Positions 42,802 through 51,995 of a stretch of DNA of 64,000 bases are shown in pieces. Position numbers and translations under genes: made by a program. Numbering within the stretch: position 1 is the first letter of the stretch; every line of letters begins with the position of its first letter. Below the pieces are notes generated by a model. It was not told where the DNA came from and made no database searches. It saw nothing but the letters and a program-made list of their open reading frames with translations. The DNA comes from Stenotrophomonas pavanii (lineage in GTDB: Bacteria; Pseudomonadota; Gammaproteobacteria; Xanthomonadales; Xanthomonadaceae): the NCBI RefSeq assembly GCF_900101175.1, contig NZ_FNFQ01000009.1, forward strand, positions 148,396 through 212,395, given 5' to 3'.

Positions 42802-45225
42802 ATGGGTAGGAGTGGCACGGACCAACACAGCCGGCGGGTGCCGATGACCCGGGGGCTGGGACTGCGATTTGCGTTGTTGACGGGCATGGCGATCGGACTG
42901 GTCGCTCTGTCCGCCCTGATCCAGGAACTGCAGGCGGCCTCCACTGCCTGGATCGCCGGCCAGGGCTACTGGTCGCGTGGCCAGCAGGATGCCACTGCCG
43001 CACTCAGTCGCTACCTGGCGCGCGGCGATGCCCAGGACCTGGACGACGCACGCCAGGCCCTGCAGGTGCCGTTGGGCGACCTGCAGGCGCGACTGGCGCT
43101 GGAACAGGCCGAACCGGACGAGGAAAAAGCCAGGCAGGGCTTCCTGCAGGGCGGCAACGCGCGCGCCGACATCCCACGTCTGGTGTTCTCGTTCCGCTAC
43201 GCGCGCGACATCGGTGCCTTCCGCGAAGCGAGCGCGTTGTGGCGGCAGACCGATGGCGACCTGATGGCGCTGCAGCGACTGATCGATGAACTGCAGCTGC
43301 GGCACGACGGCAGCCTGGTGCCCGTTGCCACACGCGACCACTACCTGCAGCAGCTGCGTGACCTGGACCAGCGGATGAAGGTGCAGAGCCAGGCGTTCTC
43401 GCAGGCACTGCTGCGGATGGCCACGCTGGTGCGGCTGGCGACCCTGATGGTCGCGGGCCTGTCGGTGCTGGCGATCAGCCTGATGGCGGTCGCCCTGGCG
43501 CGCCGCGTCGGCAAGGACCTGACCGAGCACGAGAGCCGTTTCCGCGCAGCGTTCTACCAGGCCAACGTCGGCATGCTCAAGCTCGACACCGAAGGCAAGG
43601 TGATCGAGGCCAACCAGGCGATGGCCGATATCCTCGACCATCGCCGCGACGTGCTGCTGCAGCTGTCGCTGGGTGACCTGCTGATGGACGGTGAGCTGGT
43701 CATCGACGGAGTGGGGCGCATCGACTGGGACCGCCAGCTGCGGCCGAGCGAACTGCGCTTCCGCCGTCGCGACGGCAGCCTGGTCTGGGGCCGCTGGAGC
43801 GGCACCGGGGTGCGCAGCGCCGGGGGCGGGTTGTCGGTGTTCGCCATCATCGAAGACGTCAGCCAGAACCATGCCCTGGCGCGCGAGATCGAACACCACG
43901 CCAGCCATGATCCGCTGACGGGCCTGATCAACCGCCGCGAGATCGAGCGGCTGCTGGAACGCGCGCTGCTGCAGGTGCGCAGCGAGGGCGGCACGCATGC
44001 GCTGTGCTACATCAACCTGGACCACTTCAAGCTGGTCAACGACAGCTTCGGCCACGCCGCCGGCGACCAGATGCTGCGCAGCTTCGCCGACTACCTGGTG
44101 GCGGCAGTGCGCGATGGCGACTGGGTGGGCCGGCTGGGTGCGGACGAGTTCGCGGTGTTCCTTGCCCATGCCGGGCAGGACGAGGCCAAGCGCGTGCTGC
44201 AGCGGGTGATCCGCAATCTGGGGCAGGCGACGTTCCCGATCAGCGAAGGCAGCCCACAGCTGAGCTGCAGCATCGGCGTGGTCGAGGTCAGCGCCGAGGC
44301 ACCGGATGTGAACTGGTTGATGAGCGCCGCCGACAGCGCCTGCTACGCGGCCAAGCAGGCCGGCCGCAACCGCGTGCACTGCTTCAACGAAGACAGAATG
44401 GCACTGGAGGAGCGGCGCCAGGAAGCCGAGCGCCTGCAGGGCGTCAGCCTGGCCTTGGCCGAGAACCGCATGGTGCTGTACGCGCAGCGCATCGCCCGCG
44501 TCGGCGATCCCAGCTACCTGCACTATGAGGTCCTGGTGCGCATGCGCGGCAGCGATGGCAGCCTGCACCTGCCAGGCCAGTTCATGCCGGCGGTGGAGCG
44601 CTACGGAATGGCCGTGGCGCTGGACCGGCACGTGCTCGGCCTGCTGTTCCGGCATCTGCAGGTATGCCCGGCGCACGTGCGGCAGCTGGGACTGTGCAAC
44701 GTCAACGTGTCGGCGCAGTCGATCGCCGAGCCCGGCTTCCTTGCCTTTGTCCGCGACCTGCTGGAGCGCAACCGCGCGCTGGCCGCCAAGCTGTGCTTCG
44801 AGATCACCGAAACGGCGGCGATCAGCAACCTCAGCCAGGCGCGCGCCTTCATCGACGCGGTGAAGGCACGGGGGTGCCGGATGGCCCTGGATGATTTCGG
44901 CTCCGGCCTGTCCTCGTTCGGATACCTGCGCCAGTTGCCGGCCGATATCCTGAAGATCGACGGGGCATTCGTGCGCGACATGGATACTGATCCGGTCAGC
45001 CATGCCACGGTGCGCGCGATCAGTGAGCTGGGGCGCGAGCTGCAGATGGAGGTGGTGGCCGAATGGGTGGAGACCGCCGAAGTGGCCGCCGCGTTGACCC
45101 GGCTCGGGGTGCAGGGCCTGCAGGGCTATGCGATCGAGCGGCCGCAGCCGCTGGAGCGGATGACCCTGGCCGACCTGCGGCCGGTGCGCCTGGTGGCGGT
45201 GAAGGGGCCGCCCGCCGCTGGCTGA
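42802..45225 (+). CDS. Membrane GGDEF-EAL protein, degenerate cyclase motif
   Basis: The product is 807 aa. Two membrane segments (about 20-40 and 210-232) frame a periplasmic helical sensor; a PAS-like region (about 245-365) follows. The GGDEF domain reads G-A-D-E-F at 446-450, so cyclase activity is doubtful. The EAL domain has EVL at 576-578, and keeps 'NVNVSAQSI', 'FEITETAA', 'DDFGSGLSSFGYL' (D697, D698), 'LKIDG' and 'EWVET', so phosphodiesterase activity is plausible. It is followed 107 bp later by another GGDEF gene. Start 42802 was chosen for GGGGGA before it; a strong AAGGAGGT further up has no start codon in range. Confidence 0.9.
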   Translation: MGRSGTDQHSRRVPMTRGLGLRFALLTGMAIGLVALSALIQELQAASTAWIAGQGYWSRGQQDATAALSRYLARGDAQDLDDARQALQVPLGDLQARLALEQAEPDEEKARQGFLQGGNARADIPRLVFSFRYARDIGAFREASALWRQTDGDLMALQRLIDELQLRHDGSLVPVATRDHYLQQLRDLDQRMKVQSQAFSQALLRMATLVRLATLMVAGLSVLAISLMAVALARRVGKDLTEHESRFRAAFYQANVGMLKLDTEGKVIEANQAMADILDHRRDVLLQLSLGDLLMDGELVIDGVGRIDWDRQLRPSELRFRRRDGSLVWGRWSGTGVRSAGGGLSVFAIIEDVSQNHALAREIEHHASHDPLTGLINRREIERLLERALLQVRSEGGTHALCYINLDHFKLVNDSFGHAAGDQMLRSFADYLVAAVRDGDWVGRLGADEFAVFLAHAGQDEAKRVLQRVIRNLGQATFPISEGSPQLSCSIGVVEVSAEAPDVNWLMSAADSACYAAKQAGRNRVHCFNEDRMALEERRQEAERLQGVSLALAENRMVLYAQRIARVGDPSYLHYEVLVRMRGSDGSLHLPGQFMPAVERYGMAVALDRHVLGLLFRHLQVCPAHVRQLGLCNVNVSAQSIAEPGFLAFVRDLLERNRALAAKLCFEITETAAISNLSQARAFIDAVKARGCRMALDDFGSGLSSFGYLRQLPADILKIDGAFVRDMDTDPVSHATVRAISELGRELQMEVVAEWVETAEVAAALTRLGVQGLQGYAIERPQPLERMTLADLRPVRLVAVKGPPAAG

Positions 45226-45332
45226 ACCTGACAGCGACCTTGGTCTACACGTGGGCGGTGGCCGTGGCTGCGATAATGCCCGCCAGGGGCGACGTGCAGT
45301 GGGCGCGGGCGTAAGCAGGAAACGGGACTGGC

Positions 45333-46997
45333 GTGGGCGGCAGGCAGTGGCAGTACGGAACAGGAGCGGTGCTGGTCGTGCTGCTGGTGTGGTTGGCGAC
45401 GCCGTGGCCGTTGTGGGCCGCCGCAGCCGAAGCCGGGCGCGACTATCTGCTGGTCGGTGCAGGCACCGATGAGCCGACCCCGCATCGCGCATGCACGGCG
45501 GCCATGCTGGCCGGTTCGCGGCAGCAGGTGCTGGTGCCCGCGCCGCCGGAAGGCTGGTCAGGCCAGCCGCAGGCACTGGACGTGTTCAATGTGTTCGCCG
45601 GCGAAGTCCGCGTGCAGCACGGTGATCGCGAAATCTGCGGCAACATGCACGATGCCCGTACCCGAGACTCACGCTTCCGCGCCGGCATCGGGCTGGTGGC
45701 GGTGCCGCCGGCGGGCAGCCACGAACCGTTCCGGGTTTCGTGGCAGACACCGCTGAAGGCGCGCTGGGTACCGACCCTGCGGTTGGGGGCGCCCAGCCCG
45801 GTGCAGCAGAACGATACCGCCCGCCTGCTGGTGCGCGCGGCCTGCATCGCCGTGGCAATCGCGCTGGCATTGTCGGCACTGATGGCCTTCCTCACCACCC
45901 GCGACCGCAGTTTTCTGGTCTACATCGCCGGTACCACCGTGCTGGTGCTGTGGCAGGCCATCCTCGGAGGGCTGAGCGGCTACCCCGAGCCCTGGCTGCC
46001 GGTAGGTGAGCGCAGCGCGTGGTGGCTGCTGGCATTGACCGCGGCGTCCCAGGCGCTGGTGCTGCCGGCGTTGTGGCGCCTGAACGGCGGTGACCGCCTG
46101 CTGCCGGCTTCGCGTCCATTGCAGCGGCTGGCGCTGTGGGGACTGCTGCTGCTGGCCGTACTGGTGCCCTGGCTGCCGTGGCGCAGCCTGGCCTGGGTGG
46201 CGCAGGGCTTGCAGCTGTCCTACCTGCTCGGCTGTGGCCTGGCGCTGGCAGTCGGAGTGTGGGCGCGGCTGCGCGGCGATCGCTGGGCGCAGGCAGGGCT
46301 GGCCGCGCTGGCACCGATGCTGGTACTGATCCTGGCCGATGCCTGCCGCGCCGGGTGGTTGCTGGAATACCGCGTGGAAGCCCTGCAGCTGGCGGTGACC
46401 TGGCTGCTGATGATGGCCGCCTATGCGCTGAACCAGCGGCTGGGCCGACTGCGCCAGCAGCGCGATGAACTGCGCCAGCTGGCCGAAACCGATGGCCTGA
46501 CCGGCCTGCCCAACCGCCGCGCCGGGCTGCAGCAGCTGGCCCAGCACCTGGAGCGGGTGGATCGCGAGCGCGGCCCGCTGGTGATCGGTTTTCTCGATAT
46601 CGACCTGTTCAAGGACATCAATGACCGCCACGGCCACGCCGTGGGCGACCAGGTGCTGGTGGCGGTGGCGCGTGCGTTGCGGTCCGCGGTCCGCAGCCAG
46701 GACCAGGTGGTGCGGATGGGCGGCGAGGAATTCCTGCTGCTGATGCCGGGGATGCCCCGCGAGGCCGCTTCGGCCCGCCTGGATCGCCTGCGCCAGCACA
46801 TCACCGAGGCCGGTCGGGCGTTGCAGGTGCCCGGGCTGGAGGTGACCGCCAGCATCGGCCTGGCGCAATGGCGGCCGGGCGAGGACGACCTGGCCGCGCT
46901 GCTGCGCCGCGCCGACCACGCCATGTACGTGGCCAAGCGCGCCGGCCGCAACCGCGTATTCGACGGCGAAGCGCTCGATCCGCCCGGGCTCGCATGA
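45333..46997 (+). CDS. 7TM-type membrane diguanylate cyclase
   Basis: A GTG start at 45333 (AGGAAA before it) gives 554 aa. A signal-like first segment and a periplasmic beta-rich domain (about 30-165) precede seven hydrophobic segments (about 168-365), the layout of 7TMR-DISM receptors. The C-terminal GGDEF domain has an intact GGEEF at 463-467 and the inhibitory RxxD (RSQD) at 454-457. It should make c-di-GMP in response to a periplasmic ligand, possibly a sugar or glycan. rluF starts 35 bp later. Confidence 0.9.
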   Translation: MGGRQWQYGTGAVLVVLLVWLATPWPLWAAAAEAGRDYLLVGAGTDEPTPHRACTAAMLAGSRQQVLVPAPPEGWSGQPQALDVFNVFAGEVRVQHGDREICGNMHDARTRDSRFRAGIGLVAVPPAGSHEPFRVSWQTPLKARWVPTLRLGAPSPVQQNDTARLLVRAACIAVAIALALSALMAFLTTRDRSFLVYIAGTTVLVLWQAILGGLSGYPEPWLPVGERSAWWLLALTAASQALVLPALWRLNGGDRLLPASRPLQRLALWGLLLLAVLVPWLPWRSLAWVAQGLQLSYLLGCGLALAVGVWARLRGDRWAQAGLAALAPMLVLILADACRAGWLLEYRVEALQLAVTWLLMMAAYALNQRLGRLRQQRDELRQLAETDGLTGLPNRRAGLQQLAQHLERVDRERGPLVIGFLDIDLFKDINDRHGHAVGDQVLVAVARALRSAVRSQDQVVRMGGEEFLLLMPGMPREAASARLDRLRQHITEAGRALQVPGLEVTASIGLAQWRPGEDDLAALLRRADHAMYVAKRAGRNRVFDGEALDPPGLA

Positions 46998-47031
46998 AGC
47001 GCCGCGCGCGGCAATGCCGGATAATGGGCCG

Positions 47032-47754
47032 ATGACCACCCGACTCAACAAACATATCGCCGACACCGGCTTCTGCTCCCGCCGCGAGGCCGATCGCCTG
47101 ATCGCCGCCCGCCGGGTCACCGTCAACGGCCATCCGGCCGGCACCGGCGCGGTGGTGGGCGAGGACGACCAGGTGCTGGTCGACGGCCAGCCGCTGCGCG
47201 CGCGCGTGGCCCGCAAGCCCGGCGCCCGCCGCCACGTCTACATCGCGCTGAACAAGCCGGTCGGCGTCACCTGCACCACCGAAACGTCGGTCAAGGGCAA
47301 CATCGTCGACTTCGTCGGCCATGAACAGCGCATCTTCCCGATCGGCCGCCTCGACAAGGACTCCGAAGGCCTGATCCTGATGACCAGCAACGGCGACATC
47401 GTCAACCAGATCCTGCGTGCCGAGAACGGCCACCAGAAGGAGTACCTGGTGGCGGTGAACAAGCCGGTCACCGATGAGTTCCTGCGCGGCATGGCCCGCG
47501 GCGTTCGCATCCACGACCAGATGACGCTGCCGTGCAAGACCTCGCGCATCGCCAAGTTCGGTTTCCGCATCACCCTGCAGCAGGGCCTGAACCGGCAGAT
47601 CCGCCTGATGGCCGCCGAGTTCGGCTATCGGGTGACCCAGCTGCGCCGCGTCCGCATCGACAACATCAAGATCGGCGCGCTGAAGCCGGGCCAGTGGCGC
47701 AACCTGACCGAGCAGGAACTGCAGGGCCTGCTGCCGAAGCAGCTGGACTGGTAA
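47032..47754 (+). CDS. rluF: 23S rRNA pseudouridine(2604) synthase RluF
   Basis: The 240-aa enzyme starts at ATG 47032. An S4 domain (1-60, 'RLNKHIADTGFCSRREADRLIAARRVTVNG') precedes the RsuA-type synthase with catalytic Asp in 'FPIGRLDKDSEGLILMTSNGD'. The stretches 'NIVDFVGHEQ' and 'QGLNRQIRLMAAEFGYRVTQLRR' match RluF. It makes pseudouridine 2604 (and 2605) in 23S rRNA. It is read from the same strand as the cyclase genes but is functionally separate. Confidence 0.93.
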   Translation: MTTRLNKHIADTGFCSRREADRLIAARRVTVNGHPAGTGAVVGEDDQVLVDGQPLRARVARKPGARRHVYIALNKPVGVTCTTETSVKGNIVDFVGHEQRIFPIGRLDKDSEGLILMTSNGDIVNQILRAENGHQKEYLVAVNKPVTDEFLRGMARGVRIHDQMTLPCKTSRIAKFGFRITLQQGLNRQIRLMAAEFGYRVTQLRRVRIDNIKIGALKPGQWRNLTEQELQGLLPKQLDW

Positions 47755-47760
47755 CGCGCG

Positions 47761-47830
47761 GGAGTGCCGGCCGCTGGCCGGCTGCATCCAGCATTGAATG
47801 AGCGCGGGATGCCGGCCAACGGCCGGCACC
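47761..47830. repeat. SMAG repeat dimer (CCGGCC subtype)
   Basis: GGAGTGCCGGCCGCTGGCCG opens the element and ATGCCGGCCAACGGCCGGCACCAC closes it in mirror image; both terminal GTAG/CTAC heads carry changes. It fills half of the gap between rluF and the GAF cyclase gene. Confidence 0.7.
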
Positions 47831-47898
47831 ACCCAGGGTGCAGATTGGGGACTGGCATCCGCTAGACTTTGCGGTGACCTGCCGGAACGTGACGCTGC

Positions 47899-48969
47899 AT
47901 GATCAAGCCCGACAAGCCTGCCAACGAAGCTCTGAGGCTCGAGGCGCTGTACCGCTACCGCATCCTTGATTCGGAACGTGAAAAATCCTTCGACGACCTG
48001 GTGGTGATCGCCAAGGCGGTCTGTGGCACCTCGATGGCGGCGGTGACCCTGATCGATGTCGAGCGGCAATGGTTCAAGTCGATCCAGGGCATCGATGCGG
48101 CAGAAAACCTGCGCAGCGAATCGATGTGCGGCCACGCCATCCTGCAGCCGCAGCAGATCATGGTGGTCGAGGATGCACTGCAGGACATCCGCTTCCACGA
48201 CAACCCGGTGGTGGTGGGTGATCCGCACATCCGTTTCTATGCCGGTGCGCCGCTGATCAGTTCCGATGGCTTGCCGCTGGGCACGCTGTGCGTGTTCGAT
48301 GCGCAGCCGCAGCACCTGGCCAGCGACAAGGCCGAGGCGCTGGCTGCGCTGTCGCGGCAGGTGATGCTGGTGATGGAGCTGCGCCGCTTCGCGCTCGACA
48401 TCCAGAAGCACATGCTGGAACGCGATGACTACGAACGCCTGCTGTCGGAGTACCAGGACGTGCTGTTGGCGCAGAATGCCGACCTGGCCGCGCAGAGCCG
48501 CACCGATGCGTTGACCGGCCTGCCGAACCGCCGCGCGATGGCGGCGGCGCTGGAAGAGGCCGTTGCGCCAAGCGGAGACCTGCCCGGTGTGGCGTGCGTG
48601 GCGCTGCTGGACGTCGACCACTTCAAGCACATCAATGACTTCCAGGGCCACGCCACCGGCGACCGCGTGCTGGCCGAGCTGGGCGTGCTGCTGCGCTCGC
48701 ACTTCGCCGGCCGTGGCATGGCCGCGCGCTACGGCGGCGAGGAGTTCGTGGTGGTGATGCCGGCGACCGACCTGCGCACCGCCGAACTGCAATGCGAATT
48801 CCTGCGCCTGGCGGTGGCCGACCTGCCGCTTGGCTTCCCGGTCACGATCAGCATCGGCGCTGCCCAGCACCAGCCAGGGGAGACCGTGGATGAAATGCTG
48901 GCACGCGCCGACAAGGCGCTGTACCGGGCCAAGGGCAATGGCCGCAACCGGGTGGAACGGGCGGACTGA
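47899..48969 (+). CDS. GAF-domain diguanylate cyclase
   Basis: The product is 356 aa and soluble. Residues about 25-165 are a GAF domain ('LDSEREKSFDDLVVIAKAVCGTSMAAVTLIDVERQWFKS', 'SMCGHAILQ', 'FYAGAPLISSDGLPLGTLCVFD'), of the kind that often senses small ligands or redox. A short coiled coil leads to GGDEF (GGEEF at 279-283, 'DVDHFKHINDFQGH'). No RxxD inhibitory site is present at the usual place, so the enzyme may escape product inhibition. It is the third GGDEF gene within 6 kb. Confidence 0.92.
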   Translation: MIKPDKPANEALRLEALYRYRILDSEREKSFDDLVVIAKAVCGTSMAAVTLIDVERQWFKSIQGIDAAENLRSESMCGHAILQPQQIMVVEDALQDIRFHDNPVVVGDPHIRFYAGAPLISSDGLPLGTLCVFDAQPQHLASDKAEALAALSRQVMLVMELRRFALDIQKHMLERDDYERLLSEYQDVLLAQNADLAAQSRTDALTGLPNRRAMAAALEEAVAPSGDLPGVACVALLDVDHFKHINDFQGHATGDRVLAELGVLLRSHFAGRGMAARYGGEEFVVVMPATDLRTAELQCEFLRLAVADLPLGFPVTISIGAAQHQPGETVDEMLARADKALYRAKGNGRNRVERAD

Positions 48970-49008
48970 ATCAGCACCGGCCCACTACCACCACCTGCGT
49001 GGCTGCGC

Positions 49009-49956
49009 TCAATCGGCGATGTTGCGCGCCTCGGCCGTGCCAAGGATTTCCGGATGCTGCACCGGCTTGCGGCGGTTCAGCAGTGGATGCAGGAATACCG
49101 CGCCGACGATGATCGCCACGCCCAGGTAGAACCACGGGGTCACCTCGTGCTGTTCGCGCAGCAGCACCACCGCCAGCACCACCGCATAGACCGGCTCCAG
49201 GTTGGTCACCAGCTGCACCGTGTAGGCGCTCAGGTGGCGCAGCGCGACCAGGGCCAGGGCAAACGGCAGCAGCGTGCAGAACCCGGCCAGCACCAGCAGC
49301 AGGATGCCGTCGTGCAGATTCGGGACCACCCATAGCGGGCTGGCCAGCGCGGGCAGCAGGAACGGCATCAGCGGCGCCAGCAGGGTCAGGGTCAGGGTGC
49401 CGGCACCCAGTTCCAGCGCGGTGACCGTAAGTGGATCGGCGTGGCTGACCATGCGCTTGTTGAGCGAACCGAACACGGCCACCAGCAGCGCCGACAGCGC
49501 ACCGATCAACACGCCCAGGCGCATGCCATCGGGCACGCCGCCGACCACCAGCGCAACGCCCGGCAGCACCGCCAGGCCGAACGCCAGTTCACGCAGCTGG
49601 AACGGCCGCTTGGCGACCCAGGGTTCGATGATGGAGGTGAACACCGGCGCCAGCGCGATGCAGGTGGCCGCCACCGAGGCATTGGCCAGCTTCACCGCGC
49701 CGTAGAACGTCAGCCAGTGCAGGGCCACCAGCGCACCGATGCCGGCGTAGCCGGCCACCAGCCGCAGTGGCAGCGTGCGCAATCCTCGCCAGACCCGCGG
49801 CAGCAACGCCAGCATCGCCGTCACCAGCAGCATGCGCCACCACACCAGCGGCAGTGCGGGCAGGGTGATCAGCTTGCCGAGGATGGCGGTGACGCCCCAC
49901 AGCAGGACACAGAAGTGGATCTGCCACAGCGCTTTGCGGGTGTCGGGTGTGCTCAT
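49009..49956 (-). CDS. EamA/DMT-family transporter
   Basis: The product is 315 aa from ATG 49956, with AGGCGG before it. Ten hydrophobic segments form two EamA repeats ('CVLLWGVTAILGKLITLPALPLVWWR' and 'SLNKRMVSHADPLTVTALELG'). Members export amino acids or metabolites. The substrate is unknown. It is divergent from the Pr6Pr gene. Confidence 0.87.
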   Translation of the reverse strand: MSTPDTRKALWQIHFCVLLWGVTAILGKLITLPALPLVWWRMLLVTAMLALLPRVWRGLRTLPLRLVAGYAGIGALVALHWLTFYGAVKLANASVAATCIALAPVFTSIIEPWVAKRPFQLRELAFGLAVLPGVALVVGGVPDGMRLGVLIGALSALLVAVFGSLNKRMVSHADPLTVTALELGAGTLTLTLLAPLMPFLLPALASPLWVVPNLHDGILLLVLAGFCTLLPFALALVALRHLSAYTVQLVTNLEPVYAVVLAVVLLREQHEVTPWFYLGVAIIVGAVFLHPLLNRRKPVQHPEILGTAEARNIAD

Positions 49957-50034
49957 CCGCCTATTGTGAGGCAATCGCGCGGCAGCCGGCGATGCCTGTG
50001 GCATGCTCGCGGAAACCTGCCCCGGGATCCCGCC

Positions 50035-50649
50035 ATGGCTGCCGACCGCTCCGTCCTGCGCACCTGGGCCGCGCTGACCGCACTGATCGCCGCCGCGTCG
50101 TTGCTGCTGCAGTACCTGCTGCTGGTGCGCGGGGCAGGCGCAGGGGCCGGGATCGGCACGGTGACGCTGCGCTTCTTCGGCTACTTCACCATCCTCAGCA
50201 ACCTGGCGGTGTGCGTGGGATGCGTCAGGCTGGTGCGTGCGGGCGTGCTGGGCACGACGGTCGCCGCAGTGCTCGCGTTGTGCATCGGGGTGACGGCCTG
50301 CGTCTACGTGCTGGCGCTGCAGGGCCTGTGGCAGCCCAGCGGATTGCAGTGGTGGGTCGATGCCGGCCTGCACTACGCGGTACCGGCGCTGTACCTGCTG
50401 GGGTGGTGCTGGCTGCTGCCGCATGGGGCGCTGCGCTGGCGCGCGCTGGGCACGGTGCTGTGGGTGCCGCTGATCTACCTGGGGTGGGCGATGTGGGTGG
50501 CCGTTGTGACAGGGCAGGCGCCGTATCCGTTCCTGGAACTGCAACGGCTGGGGCTGGCCGCGTTCCTGCTCAACGTGCTGCGCGTGGCGGGCGTGTTCGT
50601 GACGGGGTGGACGCTGCTGTGGGGGCTGGATCGCTGGCGTCGTCAATGA
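50035..50649 (+). CDS. Pr6Pr-family membrane protein
   Basis: The product is 204 aa with six membrane segments. 'VTLRFFGYFTILSNLAV' and 'DAGLHYAVPALYLLGW' with 'ALGTVLWVPLIYLGWAMWVAVVTGQAPYPFLE' are characteristic of the Pr6Pr (FAR-17a/AIG1-like) group. The function is unknown. Its last 80 bases overlap the end of the convergent DUF72 gene. Confidence 0.8.
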   Translation: MAADRSVLRTWAALTALIAAASLLLQYLLLVRGAGAGAGIGTVTLRFFGYFTILSNLAVCVGCVRLVRAGVLGTTVAAVLALCIGVTACVYVLALQGLWQPSGLQWWVDAGLHYAVPALYLLGWCWLLPHGALRWRALGTVLWVPLIYLGWAMWVAVVTGQAPYPFLELQRLGLAAFLLNVLRVAGVFVTGWTLLWGLDRWRRQ

Positions 50650-51445
50650 GGCGCTGAAGGGCCATCGCCGCGGCCGGATTGCGTGCCTTGCCCGCACCGA
50701 TGCACAGCAGGTAGACCTCGCGTGGTGCGAGCGCGGCTGGCTTGGCCAGGCAGGGCAGGTCGTCTACCGGCTCGCCGCGGGACCAGCGCTGCGCACGCTC
50801 GGCCCAGCGCCGCTGCACCGGGGCGGGCAGCCCCTCCTTCAAGCGGGCCTGGCTGCGCTTGATCCGTGCGTAGACGAAGCCGGCACTGACATCGCCGTGT
50901 AACGGCGCCTCGTCGCTGTCTTCGATCACCAGCGCCACGCCGTGGCGGCGCGCGGCGGCGACCAGTGCCGGACCATGTGCCGCGGCGTTGCGCACCTCCA
51001 GCGCGTGCTGCAGCGGCACACCCTGCAGCTGCTTGGGAAGCTCAGCCATCAGCCGATCCAGCGCCTCGGCATCGGCCGGATGGCGTGGATCGAACTGCCA
51101 CAGCAACGGGCCGAGCCGGTCACCCAGCGCCAGCGCCGCCTCCAGGAAGGGCGCGGCCGCGTCCACGGTGCTGGACAGGTCGCGACGCTGGACCAGGTAG
51201 CGTGGCGCCTTCATCGAGAAACGGAAGCCCTGTGGCGTCTGCGCTGCCCACTGCGCGCACTGGCCAGGGGTGGGCGTGCGGTAGAAGGTGCCATTGATCT
51301 CGATGCAGCGCAGGGCGCGACTGGCGTGGGCCAGTTCCTCGCGCTGTGGCAGCCCTGCCGGATAGAACACGCCGCCGCGCCACGCGGGAAACACCCAGCC
51401 ACCGATGCCACAGCGGATCTCCGCCGGGTGCGACGACGCGATCAC
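50570..51445 (-). CDS. DUF72 (YecE-like) TIM-barrel protein
   Basis: The product is 291 aa from a GTG at 51445 whose last two bases form the TGA of the upstream glyoxalase gene (GTGA overlap). It begins 'IRCGIGGWVFPAWRGGVFYP', with 'INGTFYRTPTP', 'FRFSMKAPRYLVQRRDL' and 'WQFDPRHP' as in DUF72. The family has a TIM-barrel fold and no agreed activity. The C-terminal 25 residues are encoded in the region that overlaps the convergent Pr6Pr gene. Confidence 0.85.
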   Translation of the reverse strand: MIASSHPAEIRCGIGGWVFPAWRGGVFYPAGLPQREELAHASRALRCIEINGTFYRTPTPGQCAQWAAQTPQGFRFSMKAPRYLVQRRDLSSTVDAAAPFLEAALALGDRLGPLLWQFDPRHPADAEALDRLMAELPKQLQGVPLQHALEVRNAAAHGPALVAAARRHGVALVIEDSDEAPLHGDVSAGFVYARIKRSQARLKEGLPAPVQRRWAERAQRWSRGEPVDDLPCLAKPAALAPREVYLLCIGAGKARNPAAAMALQRLIDDASDPAPTAASTPSRTRPPRAAR

Positions 51446-51885
51446 TGGCCGTGGTCCTCGCGCCACGGGTCGTAGCTGCCAAACCACCACAGGTAGCCTT
51501 CCGGATCGGCGCAGGCGTAGCCACGACCGCCGTAGTCCTGGTCGGCGATGTCGATGACGATGCGCGCGCCGGCAGCCTTGGCCCGGGCATAGTGCGCGTC
51601 GGCATCGCTGACGATCACGCAGGCGCTCTGGGTCTGGCGCCCGCCGACTTCGCCGGGCAGTACCGCGTGTTCGCTCCATGCGCTCTGGTTACCGGCCGAG
51701 CCCAGCATGATCATGCCGGTGCCGAAGGTCATCTGGGCGTGGAACACGGTATCGCCGTCGGCGTATACGGCCTGGGCATGGAAACCGAAGGCGCGCTGCA
51801 GCCAGTCGATGGCGGCCAGCGCATCGCGGTAGCGCAGGCATGGAATGATGGTGGAGCCCTTGCTGGACTGCCCGTTCTGTCCCAT
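51442..51885 (-). CDS. VOC/glyoxalase-like protein
   Basis: The product is 147 aa from ATG 51885 after AGGAGGGG. Two beta-alpha-beta-beta-beta units ('IIPCLRYRDALAAIDWLQRAFGF' and 'YARAKAAGARIVIDIADQDYGGRGYACADPEGYLWWFGSY') match the PhnB-like group of the vicinal oxygen chelate superfamily. Such proteins serve as dioxygenases, lyases or resistance proteins; no specific one is indicated. It is the first gene of a two-gene unit with the DUF72 gene. Confidence 0.87.
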   Translation of the reverse strand: MGQNGQSSKGSTIIPCLRYRDALAAIDWLQRAFGFHAQAVYADGDTVFHAQMTFGTGMIMLGSAGNQSAWSEHAVLPGEVGGRQTQSACVIVSDADAHYARAKAAGARIVIDIADQDYGGRGYACADPEGYLWWFGSYDPWREDHGQ

Positions 51886-51995
51886 GACACCCCTCCTATG
51901 GCACAGGGCAGGGTGCATCGGCGACCGTTACCATCCCGCGAAACCCCGGTGACGGCCTGCACACGGCCGCCACCCCTGTTCGGAGATCGTGCTGC

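Noticed and set aside
44521..44540. EAL domain judged inactive because the motif reads EVL
   Set aside because: The metal-binding Glu and all other signature residues (DDFG, the Lys of LKIDG, the last Glu) are present, and E-V-L occurs in active enzymes. Only the GADEF cyclase motif is called degenerate.
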